Shown here: positions 16,964 through 26,134 of the stretch, piece after piece | Layout of the letters: each line of letters opens with the position of its first letter | Position numbering within the stretch: position 1 is the first letter of the stretch | Origin: Dyadobacter sp. SG02 | GTDB lineage: Bacteria > Bacteroidota > Bacteroidia > Cytophagales > Spirosomataceae | DNA length: 64,000 bases | Assembly (NCBI RefSeq): GCF_900109045.1 | Contig: NZ_FNYL01000020.1 | Span: 79,315 to 143,314, forward strand | Reading direction: 5' to 3' | Made by a program: the position numbers and the translations under genes | The notes under the pieces: generated by a model | Told to the model about the DNA's origin: nothing | Databases searched by the model: none | Seen by the model: the letters and a program-made list of their open reading frames with translations, nothing else

Positions 16964-17374
16964 TCAGAACAATAACGACTTTCGGTTACATTTTACCAAA
17001 AGCAATTTGTGAGTGCCGTAAAAAAGTCCAACTAACACCATGTCATAAATTTTCATTGGGAAATTCCCTATCATTTCCACGCATCCCATACAAGCTCCAT
17101 TGTCTATCCAAACATAGTCATCTTCAATGCGTATTGCAGGAAGTTTCCTGCTCAAATTCCTAAATAATTCAACACGGCTAAATTGGATCCCAGTAAAATA
17201 GTTTTCTAGAGTGCTGTCGTTGTGTACAATACAATTCCTAAGTGCAATGATGCTTTTAATTGTTGAAAAGTCATCACTTCCGAAATCAAAATCTACCGTG
17301 TCAAACCTTTTGCAGTAAAAAGCATAGAAAATGGTCCTGAGCTCGATTTCAAACTGTCTGCCGTTTCGGGGCAC
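16964..17374 (-). pseudogene. N-terminally truncated HEPN-domain gene
   Basis: About 136 codons remain, opened only by a GTG right behind a stop at 17375-17377. The segment SIIALRNCIVHNDSTLENY carries the R-N-x3-H pattern (R-N-C-I-V-H) of HEPN ribonuclease-type domains, known from toxin-antitoxin and abortive-infection systems. The upstream half of the gene is gone and the IS3 remnant begins at once, near 17380, so element activity or a later deletion removed it. Whether the full-length ancestor was a toxin is inference from the motif. Confidence 0.65.
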
Positions 17375-17379
17375 TTACA

Positions 17380-18032
17380 GTTTCGGATAATGACCCCTTT
17401 CAGGCCAAAGGACAGGTCAAGCCATCGCATCATTGCGATTACATCTGCCTGTCGAACGCTGCGCTGCAGGATCCAGCACAAAATTCGGCGACTGTAACGT
17501 CCATAATAGCTAGTTGATAATAGTACCGGGATTCGCCCTGCACCGCCGGGCGGCCCCGCCAAATGTACTTGATCTCAAGGCTCAAATACTCCATCGGACG
17601 TTCAGCTTCTATGCGAGGATGTTTTACCCACTTTCTCTTCCCTTGGACCTGTATACGTTTGCCCGACAGTAAATGATGCTGTTTCATAAGCTGGTAGACC
17701 TTCTTGGCATTGAGCCCATACTCCATATCACGGAGCTCTTCGGTCATTTTCCGGTACCCGTACACACAGTAGTCCATAGTAAGAATGGCGCGTATTTGAT
17801 CGACAACCACGGTGTTTTCCACCAATGCGATGCCACCAACTATCGTATGTGTGCTGGGTCTTATGCCTCTTACACCTTCCCGAGCCTTGTAATACAGGCT
17901 GCTCTTGGGAACACCGGCCCACTGACAAAGATCAGCAACAGGCCACTTGCCTCTATACTGTGCGATCATTTTCTTCCTTTCGGATAATGGGCATCGCTTT
18001 TTTTTAAAGCTCGCTCTTGAATTCGAGTTCAA
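17380..18032 (-). pseudogene. IS3 orfB (DDE transposase), frameshifted and truncated
   Basis: The reading frame opening at 18032 encodes the HTH_21 region (LSERKKMIAQYRGKWPVADL) and the start of the integrase core (MEYLSLEIKYIWRGRP), where the first catalytic Asp is replaced by Glu. Near 17496-17500 one base is missing: the expected DVYSRRILCWILQRSVRQAD continues in another frame. The gene then ends at 17380 after GLKGVIIRN, before the second and third catalytic residues are complete. It cannot encode an active transposase. Confidence 0.85.
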
Positions 18033-18266
18033 GCGCCTGATTGGCGATGATTTTTTTTAACCGGGTATTTTCTTCTTCCAGCGCTCGAAGTTGGGGATCG
18101 ATCTTTTTATAACCAGGTTTAAACCGTCCCTGCCTTTGGAAAGATATTTACATTTCCAATTACTAAGAACAGAATATGCGAGATTATTCTTCCGGGCTGT
18201 TTCGGTTGGGCCCTCCCGCTCGGCTTCCTGAAGAATACTGTATTTCTCCTCCGGTGTATATCTGAG
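18004..18266 (-). pseudogene. IS3 orfA, degenerate
   Basis: The frame reads RYTPEEKYSILQEAEREGP and on to SVLSNWKCKYLSKGRDGL, the HTH of an IS3 OrfA. It then needs a one-base correction near 18119 to continue as KPGYKKIDPQLRALEEENTR and to the leucine-zipper end LELEFKSEL. A stop lies just upstream of the first codon, so the start is lost as well. Confidence 0.8.
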
Positions 18267-18290
18267 TCACGAATGCAACTTCTATTTCTT

Positions 18291-18823
18291 TACTTTAGCC
18301 AAGAAAGATTGTAATCCAGATAATACTGTACGTAGTTCGCTATTTGCTAAATGTATTCGATATCACTCCACCCCAAAACTGGTAATCGATAGTTGCCGCA
18401 AAGAAGAGGTACTGAAATCTTGGAATAAAGCTTTAACTTTGATACCGATGCTGGATAACTAAAACGCATCAAAACGCGCTAAAAAAATCGGTTATCGTTT
18501 CGGTTTCCTATTTTGAAGGGAATTGCAAATAACTGATATACAGGAGTTTTCAAAAAATAAATTGTGCCCAGCGGAATAGCCTCTGGCAAGGCAAATTGGT
18601 TTTTTGTCCTTCAAAAAATTTTCTCTTTTAGACTTTTTGGAAATAAGTGTACCATTTTGCACCAGGTCGTGTCAAAGCATCCGGTAACCTTTTCGGTAAC
18701 CCGGGTTGTTTGACAATCAAGTAAAGTTTAGGCTTTCAAACTAACTAGTGTTAAAATCTAGCGTCTGAAGCAACCAAAGGACCTTGACCACCAAGTATAG
18801 TGGTACCGTGAAAACGGACCGGC
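18291..18823. other. AT-rich gap without a supported gene
   Basis: About 530 bp, visibly richer in A+T than the flanking genes. A plus-strand open stretch of some 50 codons ends at 18462 (CIRYHSTPKLVIDSCRK and so on, to LIPMLDN) and could be the tail of a gene cut by the IS3 element, but I do not recognise it. No repeat or RNA structure stood out. Confidence 0.35.
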
Positions 18824-19945
18824 TTAATCCTGTGCGCCACTTATCCCAGAGTGATATACTTTTCCACTCTTCATTACAACACAGGCTGAAGAAACAACCC
18901 CGGCGAAACCCATAACGGAAATCCACTTGATGGCGCCGGTGTTAGCATCGAGGGCATAAGTGTATGGGCTAAATTCAGATGCGTATACCACATCACCGGT
19001 GACGGTCGGACTTGAAACGGTATTTTTGGACAGCGGAAAGTCCCATTTTTTCAAGCCGGTGACCGCGTCGACTGCGTACAGTTGTCCAACCTCACGGCTG
19101 CTGAAATAGACGATGCCATTACGAACCGTGGGACTGCTCGCGCCATAAAAAGTGGTAAACTCCCATTTTTTTGTTCCGGTAGCCGCATCTAAAGCGTACA
19201 ACTTCTGGTTACCGGCCATGGCATACACCACGCCGCCTGCAACTGTTGGAGACGAAGTAATACCGAAACCTATCAGAGCTTCCCATTTTTGAATTCCGGT
19301 CGCAGCGTCAATTGCGACAAATTTTTCAAGATCGCCTGTGTAGACCAGACCGTTAGCAAATGTTGGACTAACGCTTAAACCCATATCCGTCCAGCCCATC
19401 GCAAACTCCCATTTTTTCATACCGGTAGCGGCATCAATCGCATATAATTTTTTGGCGTCATTCTCGATATATACTACACCGTTTACAACCATTGGGCTTG
19501 AAGAAATTGGTTCACCAGTCGGGAACTCCCATTTTTTTGTACCCACATCCATATTCACTGCGTATAGCCTTCCGTCACGGCTTCCGAAATATACCAGCTC
19601 ACTGGTTACCATTGGGCTCGAATGAATATCACCATTGGCAGCAAATTCCCATTTTTTTGCTCCGGTAGCGGCATCAAATGCGTGTAGTTTTTTATCAGTA
19701 CTCCCGACATACACAACACCATTTGCAACGGTAGGGCTGGATAGAATTCTCCCACCTGTTACAGCCGCCCATTTTTCTGCCCCATTAGCTGCATCAAGTG
19801 CGTATAAGTTAAAGTTATAACTACCCAGGTAGATGGTTTCGGCAACATCATGTTCAGGCTGGGGTTCGAGGACAGATTGTTCTTTCTTGCACGACGTGAA
19901 AATATTCACGAATACCAGGAGCACAAATAGATTGATAAACTTCAT
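18824..19945 (-). CDS. Lipoprotein with PQQ-type beta-propeller repeats (BamB-like)
   Basis: About 373 residues from the ATG at 19945 (MKFINLFVLLVFVNIFTSC), a lipoprotein signal with Cys as the first mature residue. The rest is eight or so repeats of about 40 residues of the form 'SSPTVANGVVYVGSTDKKLHAFDAATGAKKWEF', each a blade of a PQQ-like beta-propeller. Such proteins include BamB and PQQ-repeat lipoproteins; without a bam or quinoprotein gene nearby it is not called bamB. Probably tethered in the periplasm or on the cell surface, with a scaffold or ligand-binding role. The repeats are close to identical at DNA level, suggesting recent expansion or homogenisation. Confidence 0.85.
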   Translation of the reverse strand: MKFINLFVLLVFVNIFTSCKKEQSVLEPQPEHDVAETIYLGSYNFNLYALDAANGAEKWAAVTGGRILSSPTVANGVVYVGSTDKKLHAFDAATGAKKWEFAANGDIHSSPMVTSELVYFGSRDGRLYAVNMDVGTKKWEFPTGEPISSSPMVVNGVVYIENDAKKLYAIDAATGMKKWEFAMGWTDMGLSVSPTFANGLVYTGDLEKFVAIDAATGIQKWEALIGFGITSSPTVAGGVVYAMAGNQKLYALDAATGTKKWEFTTFYGASSPTVRNGIVYFSSREVGQLYAVDAVTGLKKWDFPLSKNTVSSPTVTGDVVYASEFSPYTYALDANTGAIKWISVMGFAGVVSSACVVMKSGKVYHSGISGAQD

Positions 19946-20188
19946 TTTAAACTGGTAATAACAGGTTTCGACAGCACGGATGGTATGAGTCAATCGCTAG
20001 CCTAGTGGAATTGTTTTTTCTCGGTGGGGAAGCAATCTCTCGTAGATAGAATCTTGAAATGTATATTTATAAAACAGCGTCGGCAGGGAATATTCATAAA
20101 GTTATTGGATCTTTACAAATAATTTCGCAACTCGTTTACTGTTCGATTTTTCAGGACTCGACAATTCTCTGCAAAAGTAACCTCACGT

Positions 20189-20617
20189 ATGAAATCTAAT
20201 GCAAGGTGCCTTCTTGATTTGGACTCGACGATCACACTTTCGCCGGTAGCTCCAACCAATTTGGTAAACAAACATAATCAACTTTTAAAAAAGAATGTGG
20301 ATGATTTCAGCGTCGAAGATATTAGATTTATGATCGGCCAAAGAACTGCGTTAGAAATTCTACTTCCACGAGCCATTGAGCTGTTAAACGAAAATATTAT
20401 TGCAGAAGGAGATCTTTTTGAAGGAGACCTATTGCTGAGTGTGGTTTCTCTCGACGAAATTTTTTGGAGCCGAAACATAAGGTGGTATAACCAGATCAGT
20501 GAACTGATTTATAAATCTCTCACTGATGTTGAATTAATTCCACTTTCAAAACTAGTGTTGAAAGCGGTCAACCATTTCCTCGGTCTTCGTGAAAACGGTA
20601 ACCTCGTTAACAACTAA
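20189..20617 (+). CDS. CdiI-like contact-dependent inhibition immunity protein (orphan)
   Basis: 142 residues. The pattern FSVEDIRFMIGQRTALEILLPRAIELL followed by EGDLFEGDLLLSVVSLDEIFW is the core of the CdiI immunity family with the '.li.Q...l..l.P.Al..L' and 'y.GDLL..ll.....fW' motifs. Such proteins bind and block a cognate CdiA C-terminal toxin. No cdiA, toxin or Rhs gene lies nearby, so it is an orphan immunity gene, a common outcome of horizontal transfer; the AT-rich, IS-scarred surroundings fit. The toxin it neutralises is unknown. Confidence 0.72.
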   Translation: MKSNARCLLDLDSTITLSPVAPTNLVNKHNQLLKKNVDDFSVEDIRFMIGQRTALEILLPRAIELLNENIIAEGDLFEGDLLLSVVSLDEIFWSRNIRWYNQISELIYKSLTDVELIPLSKLVLKAVNHFLGLRENGNLVNN

Positions 20618-20875
20618 TCAGGTAGTAAATACATTAACTAGGATTAATGGGTTCAGTATGTTAGATTTTTAGTAAAAGGAAACACGTTAATTGAAGCCAA
20701 ATAAAGTCATTTCATTCGACCCCAAATTCAGTCACCTCTCGGATTCGCTAAATTAATTGACCGAATCAGGCATCTGACATCAATCCCAGATTGATTATCT
20801 CCCAACTAAGATCCCTATTTCCTTCCATGATCGAATAAACCTTATCGGCAATTTGTTAAGCCAGTTTCATTTTAT

Positions 20876-21532
20876 TCATATTTCGTTCATTCCGAGAATC
20901 TCTTTGAGCGCCAGAACATTGTCGATGCCCAGTTTCGAAAAAATGGCGGCTTTGAATGTGCTGATCGTTGAGAGATGGAGCCCTGTTTTTTCGGCGATGG
21001 ACGAGGTCGACATTCCCTGTACGAGGTAGTCGGCAACTTCTTTTTGCCTTCGCGTGAGCAGATCCCATCTTTTTTGCGGGGTATGGCTGGCAATCATGTA
21101 TTCGAATATGAACACCATATGCTCAGCGCTCAGATATCGCTTCCCGCTCATGACGGACCTGATGCAAACCAGCATTTCCGATATATCCGCATATTTGGAC
21201 AGATAGCCGTTAACCCCCTTTTTAAAGTAATCGATGATCACCTCGGGTTGCATTTCGGGGCCATATACGATTACCCGCGAACCGGAATATTTCTGTCTGA
21301 TTTCTGAGATGGATGGATATCCCTCTTCTTCAAAATCCGCATGCAACACATAAATAAGGAGATCAGGCTCGGGCCGCCCTGCATGCTGGTTGTAATCCCG
21401 CATATCCTTTGATTCTACAATCTCTGCTTCCTCGAAATTTTCCCTGAGCAGAATCGCCAGGCCCATGCGCATTACCGGGTGGGTATCAAAAATTGCAAAC
21501 GTCGGACGGGAAAGAGCCTGGTGGATATTCAT
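20876..21532 (-). CDS. LuxR-type response regulator without a kinase nearby
   Basis: 218 residues from the ATG at 21532 (MNIHQALSRPTFAIFDTHP). Receiver-like domain 10-130 in which the usual acidic triad is altered: DTHP at the first strand, PDLLIYVLHADFE where the phospho-acceptor Asp should stand (V-L-H instead of D-x-x), and SKYAD at the conserved lysine. The C-terminal LuxR HTH is normal (LTRRQKEVADYLVQGMSTSSIAEKTGLHLSTISTFKAAIFSKL). The missing acceptor suggests a regulator working without phosphorylation. It diverges from the desaturase gene, with 220 bp between the starts, and could regulate it. Confidence 0.82.
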   Translation of the reverse strand: MNIHQALSRPTFAIFDTHPVMRMGLAILLRENFEEAEIVESKDMRDYNQHAGRPEPDLLIYVLHADFEEEGYPSISEIRQKYSGSRVIVYGPEMQPEVIIDYFKKGVNGYLSKYADISEMLVCIRSVMSGKRYLSAEHMVFIFEYMIASHTPQKRWDLLTRRQKEVADYLVQGMSTSSIAEKTGLHLSTISTFKAAIFSKLGIDNVLALKEILGMNEI

Positions 21533-21755
21533 AGATAAAGGTAGCTGCAATTAACATAGCAATCGCCTTTTCGTCAGCTTATTAAAAAGTTTTTCAAATC
21601 TCGAAAACCATTGATGTTACTCTCCAATTTCTTTGAGAATTTTCTACAATATATATTGATTTTCAGCGTTTTATATCAAACGGCCCATGCCAGAGCAGAT
21701 TTAGCATCCTGTATCTTCCAAAGTCATTTTACTACACGGACTTAACTGGAAGAAC

Positions 21756-22865
21756 ATGAACACAGAGACTAAAATCAAGTTTGTCGCTATCGACAAAACC
21801 CTTTTCTTCCCCACCCTTAAAAAGAGGGTTGAGCAATATTTCACAGAAAATCGTAAATCAAGGTATGCCAACAAGTTGATGGTCCTGAAAGCGATCGTTT
21901 TGCTGACTGCTTATGTGCTGCCTTTTCTCGTAATACTATTGTTGGCGCCTGATTTCTGGATAAGTATGATACTTTGGCTGGTGATGGGCGCCGCCATTTC
22001 GGGAATCGGGATGAGTGTGATGCATGACGCCAACCACGGCGCATTCTCCCAAAATCCAATGGTGAACAAATGGGTAGGCTTTACGATTTGCCTTGCCGGT
22101 GCGGGGGTATCCAATTGGAAATGGCAGCATAATATCCTGCACCATACCTACACCAACGTCGCCAACCTGGACGAGGACATCAAGGACCGGGGCGTGATCA
22201 AGTTGTCGCCGCATGAAACGGTAAAGCCCTTTCACCGTTTTCAATGGATGTACGCGTTCTTTTTTTACGGCATACTGACCTTGTATTGGGTGTTGCTGAA
22301 AGACTTTATCCAGTACGTGCATTTCATTAAATCCGGGTTGAACCGTCAGACAAAGCGCGAAAACCGGCAAATGCTTGCCGGGCTGATCGTGATGAAGCTG
22401 GTTTATCTAGGCATATTTTTTGTGCTGCCGACACTCGTTTTTCACATTCCGTTCGGTTTTATCCTGGCCGGCTTTTTGCTCATGCATTTCTTTGCGGGCC
22501 TCGTGCTGACGGTGATCTTTCAGCTCGCCCACTCGGTGGAAGGAACCCAGTACCCGGTGCCGAATCCGGAAGGCATTATAGAAAAGGACTGGGCCGTGCA
22601 CCAAATGGAGACCACCGTCAACTTCTCACCGGGAAATAAGTGGCTGAGCTGGTATATAGGCGGTTTGAACTTCCAGATCGAACATCACCTTTTCCCCAAA
22701 ATATGCCACATTCATTATCCGGGGATCGCGCCTATCGTCAAAAAAACGGCCAGGGAATTTGGACTGAACTACATGGAACATCGGACTTTTATGATGGCGT
22801 TCAAGTCCCATATCGCCTCACTGAAAAAGTTCGGAATGCCCCGTTTTAACGAGGGGATCGTTTAA
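21756..22865 (+). CDS. Membrane acyl-lipid/acyl-CoA fatty acid desaturase
   Basis: 369 residues with four membrane helices in two hairpins and the three histidine boxes of the family: H90-D-A-N-H94 (HDANHG), H125-N-I-L-H-H130 (HNILHH) and QIEHHLFP near residue 310. The Q in the last box places it with the front-end or delta-6/delta-5 type of desaturases, usually introducing a cis double bond into long-chain acyl groups using di-iron and an electron donor. It could adjust membrane fluidity; the cold-shock gene and acyltransferase further on fit the same theme. Substrate and regiochemistry are not decided. Confidence 0.92.
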   Translation: MNTETKIKFVAIDKTLFFPTLKKRVEQYFTENRKSRYANKLMVLKAIVLLTAYVLPFLVILLLAPDFWISMILWLVMGAAISGIGMSVMHDANHGAFSQNPMVNKWVGFTICLAGAGVSNWKWQHNILHHTYTNVANLDEDIKDRGVIKLSPHETVKPFHRFQWMYAFFFYGILTLYWVLLKDFIQYVHFIKSGLNRQTKRENRQMLAGLIVMKLVYLGIFFVLPTLVFHIPFGFILAGFLLMHFFAGLVLTVIFQLAHSVEGTQYPVPNPEGIIEKDWAVHQMETTVNFSPGNKWLSWYIGGLNFQIEHHLFPKICHIHYPGIAPIVKKTAREFGLNYMEHRTFMMAFKSHIASLKKFGMPRFNEGIV

Positions 22866-22966
22866 ATTCAATGCACGCTTCTTGTTCCCGTCTTTCCGGC
22901 AGAACCTAAGACGGAATCCCTGCCGCTCCCAATCACCCTATTTCTAATCCCACTAACAGATTATTT

Positions 22967-23833
22967 ATGACATTGATAAGCATATCCCATAAAACTGTAT
23001 ACACCTACGACAGAAGCGTTTTTCTCTCGCCTCATCAGTTCAGACTCAGGCCGACGGCTCATTCTTCGGCACAAATCGAATCCTATGCATTGATGATCCA
23101 GCCAGATAGCCACACGACGCACTGGCAACAGGATGTATTCGGGAATTTTATAGCACGCGTCGATTTTGACGGCCCGATGGAGTCGATGACTTTGACTGTC
23201 CGGATCGATGCTTTACTAACTCCCTATGACCCATTTAATGTCCGTATAGACGATTATGCGCAACACTATCCATTCCAATATCCGTTCACACTGCACCAGG
23301 ACCTTCTCTCTTACCTTGAAATTATAGACCATGGGCCGAACCTTGCCCTATTTATCCAGCAGTTGAATTTATCAGATGGGGACATCCTTGGATTTCTCGT
23401 ATCGCTCAATAACAGGGTCTTCACCCACATTAACTATCTAAAAAGAGAAGAAGAAGGTGTTTGGTCATCCGAACAGACCTTGAAAGAGCGCAGTGGATCT
23501 TGCCGGGACTCCGCCTGGCTATTGGTGCAGGTGACGCGGCACCTGGGGTTGGCCAGCCGTTTTGTTTCCGGGTATCTGGTACAATCCGATCAAAGGGGCC
23601 TTCCGGTTTCCGTGGATTTGCATGCGTGGGCAGAAGTATTTATACCCGGCGCGGGCTGGATAGGACTGGACACGACCTCGGGACTGTTTACCAGTGAAGG
23701 CCACATTCCGCTCGCGGCAACGCCCCGTCCGGTAGATTCTGCGCCGGTCACGGGAACAACCAGCCCATGCGTTGCTTCCATCCGCTACGAGACCAAAGTG
23801 CACCCGCAAACACTTTCGCTGCGTGCCGAATAA
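22967..23833 (+). CDS. Transglutaminase-like cysteine protease family protein
   Basis: 288 residues. N-terminal beta-rich domain (ISHKTVYTYDRSVFLSPHQFRLRP) is the bacterial transglutaminase N-domain. The catalytic triad is C179 in RSGSCRDSAWLLVQVTRHLG, H219 in DLHAWAEVFIPG and D235 in WIGLDTTSG. No signal peptide. These proteins usually act as proteases or amide-forming enzymes, and the family often sits with GT, GAT or ATP-grasp partners. It is separated from the GT4 gene by 57 bp and may share its transcript. Substrate unknown. Confidence 0.9.
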   Translation: MTLISISHKTVYTYDRSVFLSPHQFRLRPTAHSSAQIESYALMIQPDSHTTHWQQDVFGNFIARVDFDGPMESMTLTVRIDALLTPYDPFNVRIDDYAQHYPFQYPFTLHQDLLSYLEIIDHGPNLALFIQQLNLSDGDILGFLVSLNNRVFTHINYLKREEEGVWSSEQTLKERSGSCRDSAWLLVQVTRHLGLASRFVSGYLVQSDQRGLPVSVDLHAWAEVFIPGAGWIGLDTTSGLFTSEGHIPLAATPRPVDSAPVTGTTSPCVASIRYETKVHPQTLSLRAE

Positions 23834-23890
23834 TCCAGGGTAATCCCGGTTAATTAAGTTATCTTAGAAGATAATCAACAGACTGCCGGA

Positions 23891-26134
23891 ATGAAAATAG
23901 CATTCATAGGAACCTACCCGCCAAGGGAGTGTGGGATCGGAACATTTACTCAAAATCTCTACGAATCGATGATCGGTACCGATTCGTCGGGAAACATAAA
24001 CCACGGCTTCGTAGTCGCCATAGACGACAACGGCCTGCACTACGAATATCCCAAAGAAGTGAAGCTCTCCATCCGGCAGGAAGAACAGACCGACTACCTG
24101 GAAGCGGCGAATGTGATCAACCTGAGCGGTGCCGACGTGTGCGTGCTGGAACATGAGTTCGGGATATTCGGAGGGCAGAACGGCATTTATATTCTTCCGC
24201 TGCTTCATCGCCTGAAAATTCCACTGATCGTTACCCTGCACACCGTCCTGAAAACGCCTTCCTATAACCAGAAGGCTGTTATGACGGAAATATGCAAAAT
24301 AGCCCAGTCGATTATCGTCATGAGCCAGACGGCCGTCGATATGCTCTCGGAAGTTTACCAGGTGCCAACAGAAAAGATCGCCCGGATCGCCCATGGCGTA
24401 CCGGACATTCAATTCGACCAGCTTCTGGCAAAAAAAGAGTTTAAACTATCCTCCAAGCATGTGTTGCTAACCTTCGGTTTTATCGGGAGGAACAAAGGGA
24501 TTGAAACCGTTTTGAAGGCATTGCCGGCGGTGATAAAGAAGTATCCCGAACTAGTCTATATTGTGCTTGGCAAAACACATCCCAATGTGATCCGGCACGC
24601 AGGTGAGGAGTACCGCGTGTACCTTGCGGGGCTTGTCAAGCAATTAGGCATTGAAAAGCACGTGGTATTTCTGAACGAGTTCATCGGGCAGGCGGAGCTT
24701 TTCAAATACCTGTCCGCGTCGGATATCTACATCACGCCCTACACGAGCGAGGCCCAGATCACCAGCGGCACGCTTTCCTACGCGATCGGGGCCGGAAATG
24801 CGGTGATCTCCACGCCCTACTGGCACGCGGCCGAATTGCTGGGAGGCGGGCGCGGACGACTCTTTAACTTTCACGACTCGTCGGCGCTGACCGAAATACT
24901 CCTGGATTTACTCGATCATCCCGAGCAAATGCGGGAGCTCAGAAGAAATGCTTTTGATTATGGAAGGGAAATTACCTGGCCGAGAATAGGCGAAAAATAC
25001 CTGGAACTCGCCGGACAAATAGCGGAAGCAGGAATTGATATTACCTCCGGCGAGCAAATGCTCCTGGACCCGTTGACGCTGCCACCTTTCCTGCTCGACC
25101 ACGTGCAGCGGCTCACCGACGATACAGGCATTATCCAGCATGCCAAATACGGCATTCCCAACCTGAAAGAGGGATACTGCCTGGACGACAATGCGAGGGC
25201 ACTACTGATGGTATTGATGACTTACAAAAGAAACAAACATCCCCTGGCACTCAAACTGTCACCTACCTATCTGAGCTATGTGAACTACATGCAAACCCAG
25301 GATGGCATGTTCAGGAATTTCCTGAGTTTCAACCGCAATTTCCTCGACGAAGTAGGTTCGGAAGACTCTTTCGGCCGGGCGATCTGGTCCCTGGGCTATT
25401 TATTGGGCAATGCACCCAACGATGCCTATTACCAGACAGGCCGGGAAATTTTCTTCGACGCCGTCCCGAATTTCACCAGTCTTAAATCCATCCGAAGTAT
25501 TGCCAACACCATCGTCGGGCTATGCCATTACCTTAAAAGCAATCCCACGGACGAGGGCATGATTAAAATCCTGAAAGTCCTTGCCGACAGGCTCATCGCC
25601 GAATATGATATCCATCGCAGTGACGACTGGCAATGGTTTGAATCGCTGCTGGCCTACGACAATGCATTCCTGCCCCTGGCGCTTTTGCACGCCGCGGAAT
25701 TTCTGCACGACGACAGGGTAATGGAAGTTGCCCTGGAAAGCATGGATTTTCTCTCCGATATTACCCTTCGCAATGGATACCTGTCTGTTGTCGGCAATGA
25801 GAACTGGTACACCAGGGACCATGAGCAATCCATGTTTGCCCAGCAGCCGTTGGACGCGCTGGCAATGGTTTTGATGTTTCACCAGGCTTTCCGGTTAACA
25901 AAGGATCAGGCTTACATCCAAAAGCTTAATACCTGCTTCATGTGGTTTTTAGGCGAAAACGACCTTCGTGTCAGCCTGTATGATTTTGAGACGAAAGGCT
26001 GTTGTGATGGATTGGAAAGCTCGGGCGTTAACCGAAACCAGGGAGCCGAAAGCACGTTGGCTTACCTGATCTCGCATCTAAGCGTTTTGGAAGCATTTGA
26101 AGAAATCAACAAGATGGAAGCAGAACTGGTATGA
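23891..26134 (+). CDS. GT4 glycosyltransferase fused to a C-terminal helical domain
   Basis: 747 residues. Residues 1-380 form a GT-B glycosyltransferase of family 4 with GECGIGTFT-like start (RECGIGTFTQNLYES), HTVLKTP, GFIGRNKGIETVL and the C-terminal EAQITSGTLSYAIGAGNAVIS nucleotide-sugar site. Residues about 395-740 are all-helical, rich in repeated aromatic pairs (DDNARALLMVLMTY, EDSFGRAIWSLGYLLG, ENWYTRDHEQSMFAQQPLDALAMVL), like an (alpha/alpha)6 sugar-binding or processing module. The next GT4 gene overlaps its stop by 4 bp (ATGA). Donor and acceptor are unknown; the GH130 neighbour suggests mannose chemistry. Confidence 0.88.
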   Translation: MKIAFIGTYPPRECGIGTFTQNLYESMIGTDSSGNINHGFVVAIDDNGLHYEYPKEVKLSIRQEEQTDYLEAANVINLSGADVCVLEHEFGIFGGQNGIYILPLLHRLKIPLIVTLHTVLKTPSYNQKAVMTEICKIAQSIIVMSQTAVDMLSEVYQVPTEKIARIAHGVPDIQFDQLLAKKEFKLSSKHVLLTFGFIGRNKGIETVLKALPAVIKKYPELVYIVLGKTHPNVIRHAGEEYRVYLAGLVKQLGIEKHVVFLNEFIGQAELFKYLSASDIYITPYTSEAQITSGTLSYAIGAGNAVISTPYWHAAELLGGGRGRLFNFHDSSALTEILLDLLDHPEQMRELRRNAFDYGREITWPRIGEKYLELAGQIAEAGIDITSGEQMLLDPLTLPPFLLDHVQRLTDDTGIIQHAKYGIPNLKEGYCLDDNARALLMVLMTYKRNKHPLALKLSPTYLSYVNYMQTQDGMFRNFLSFNRNFLDEVGSEDSFGRAIWSLGYLLGNAPNDAYYQTGREIFFDAVPNFTSLKSIRSIANTIVGLCHYLKSNPTDEGMIKILKVLADRLIAEYDIHRSDDWQWFESLLAYDNAFLPLALLHAAEFLHDDRVMEVALESMDFLSDITLRNGYLSVVGNENWYTRDHEQSMFAQQPLDALAMVLMFHQAFRLTKDQAYIQKLNTCFMWFLGENDLRVSLYDFETKGCCDGLESSGVNRNQGAESTLAYLISHLSVLEAFEEINKMEAELV

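Larger units (their letters stand above)
17380..18290 (-). mobile_element. Degenerate IS3-family insertion sequence
   Basis: Holds decayed orfA and orfB genes in the usual overlapping order, with an A8-G slippery run at 17998-18006 where the programmed frameshift of IS3 elements occurs. The right part of orfB with the last catalytic acidic residue is missing; the element stops near 17380 after the codons for GVIIRN, where DNA of the truncated HEPN gene begins. Terminal inverted repeats could not be identified. Confidence 0.85.
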
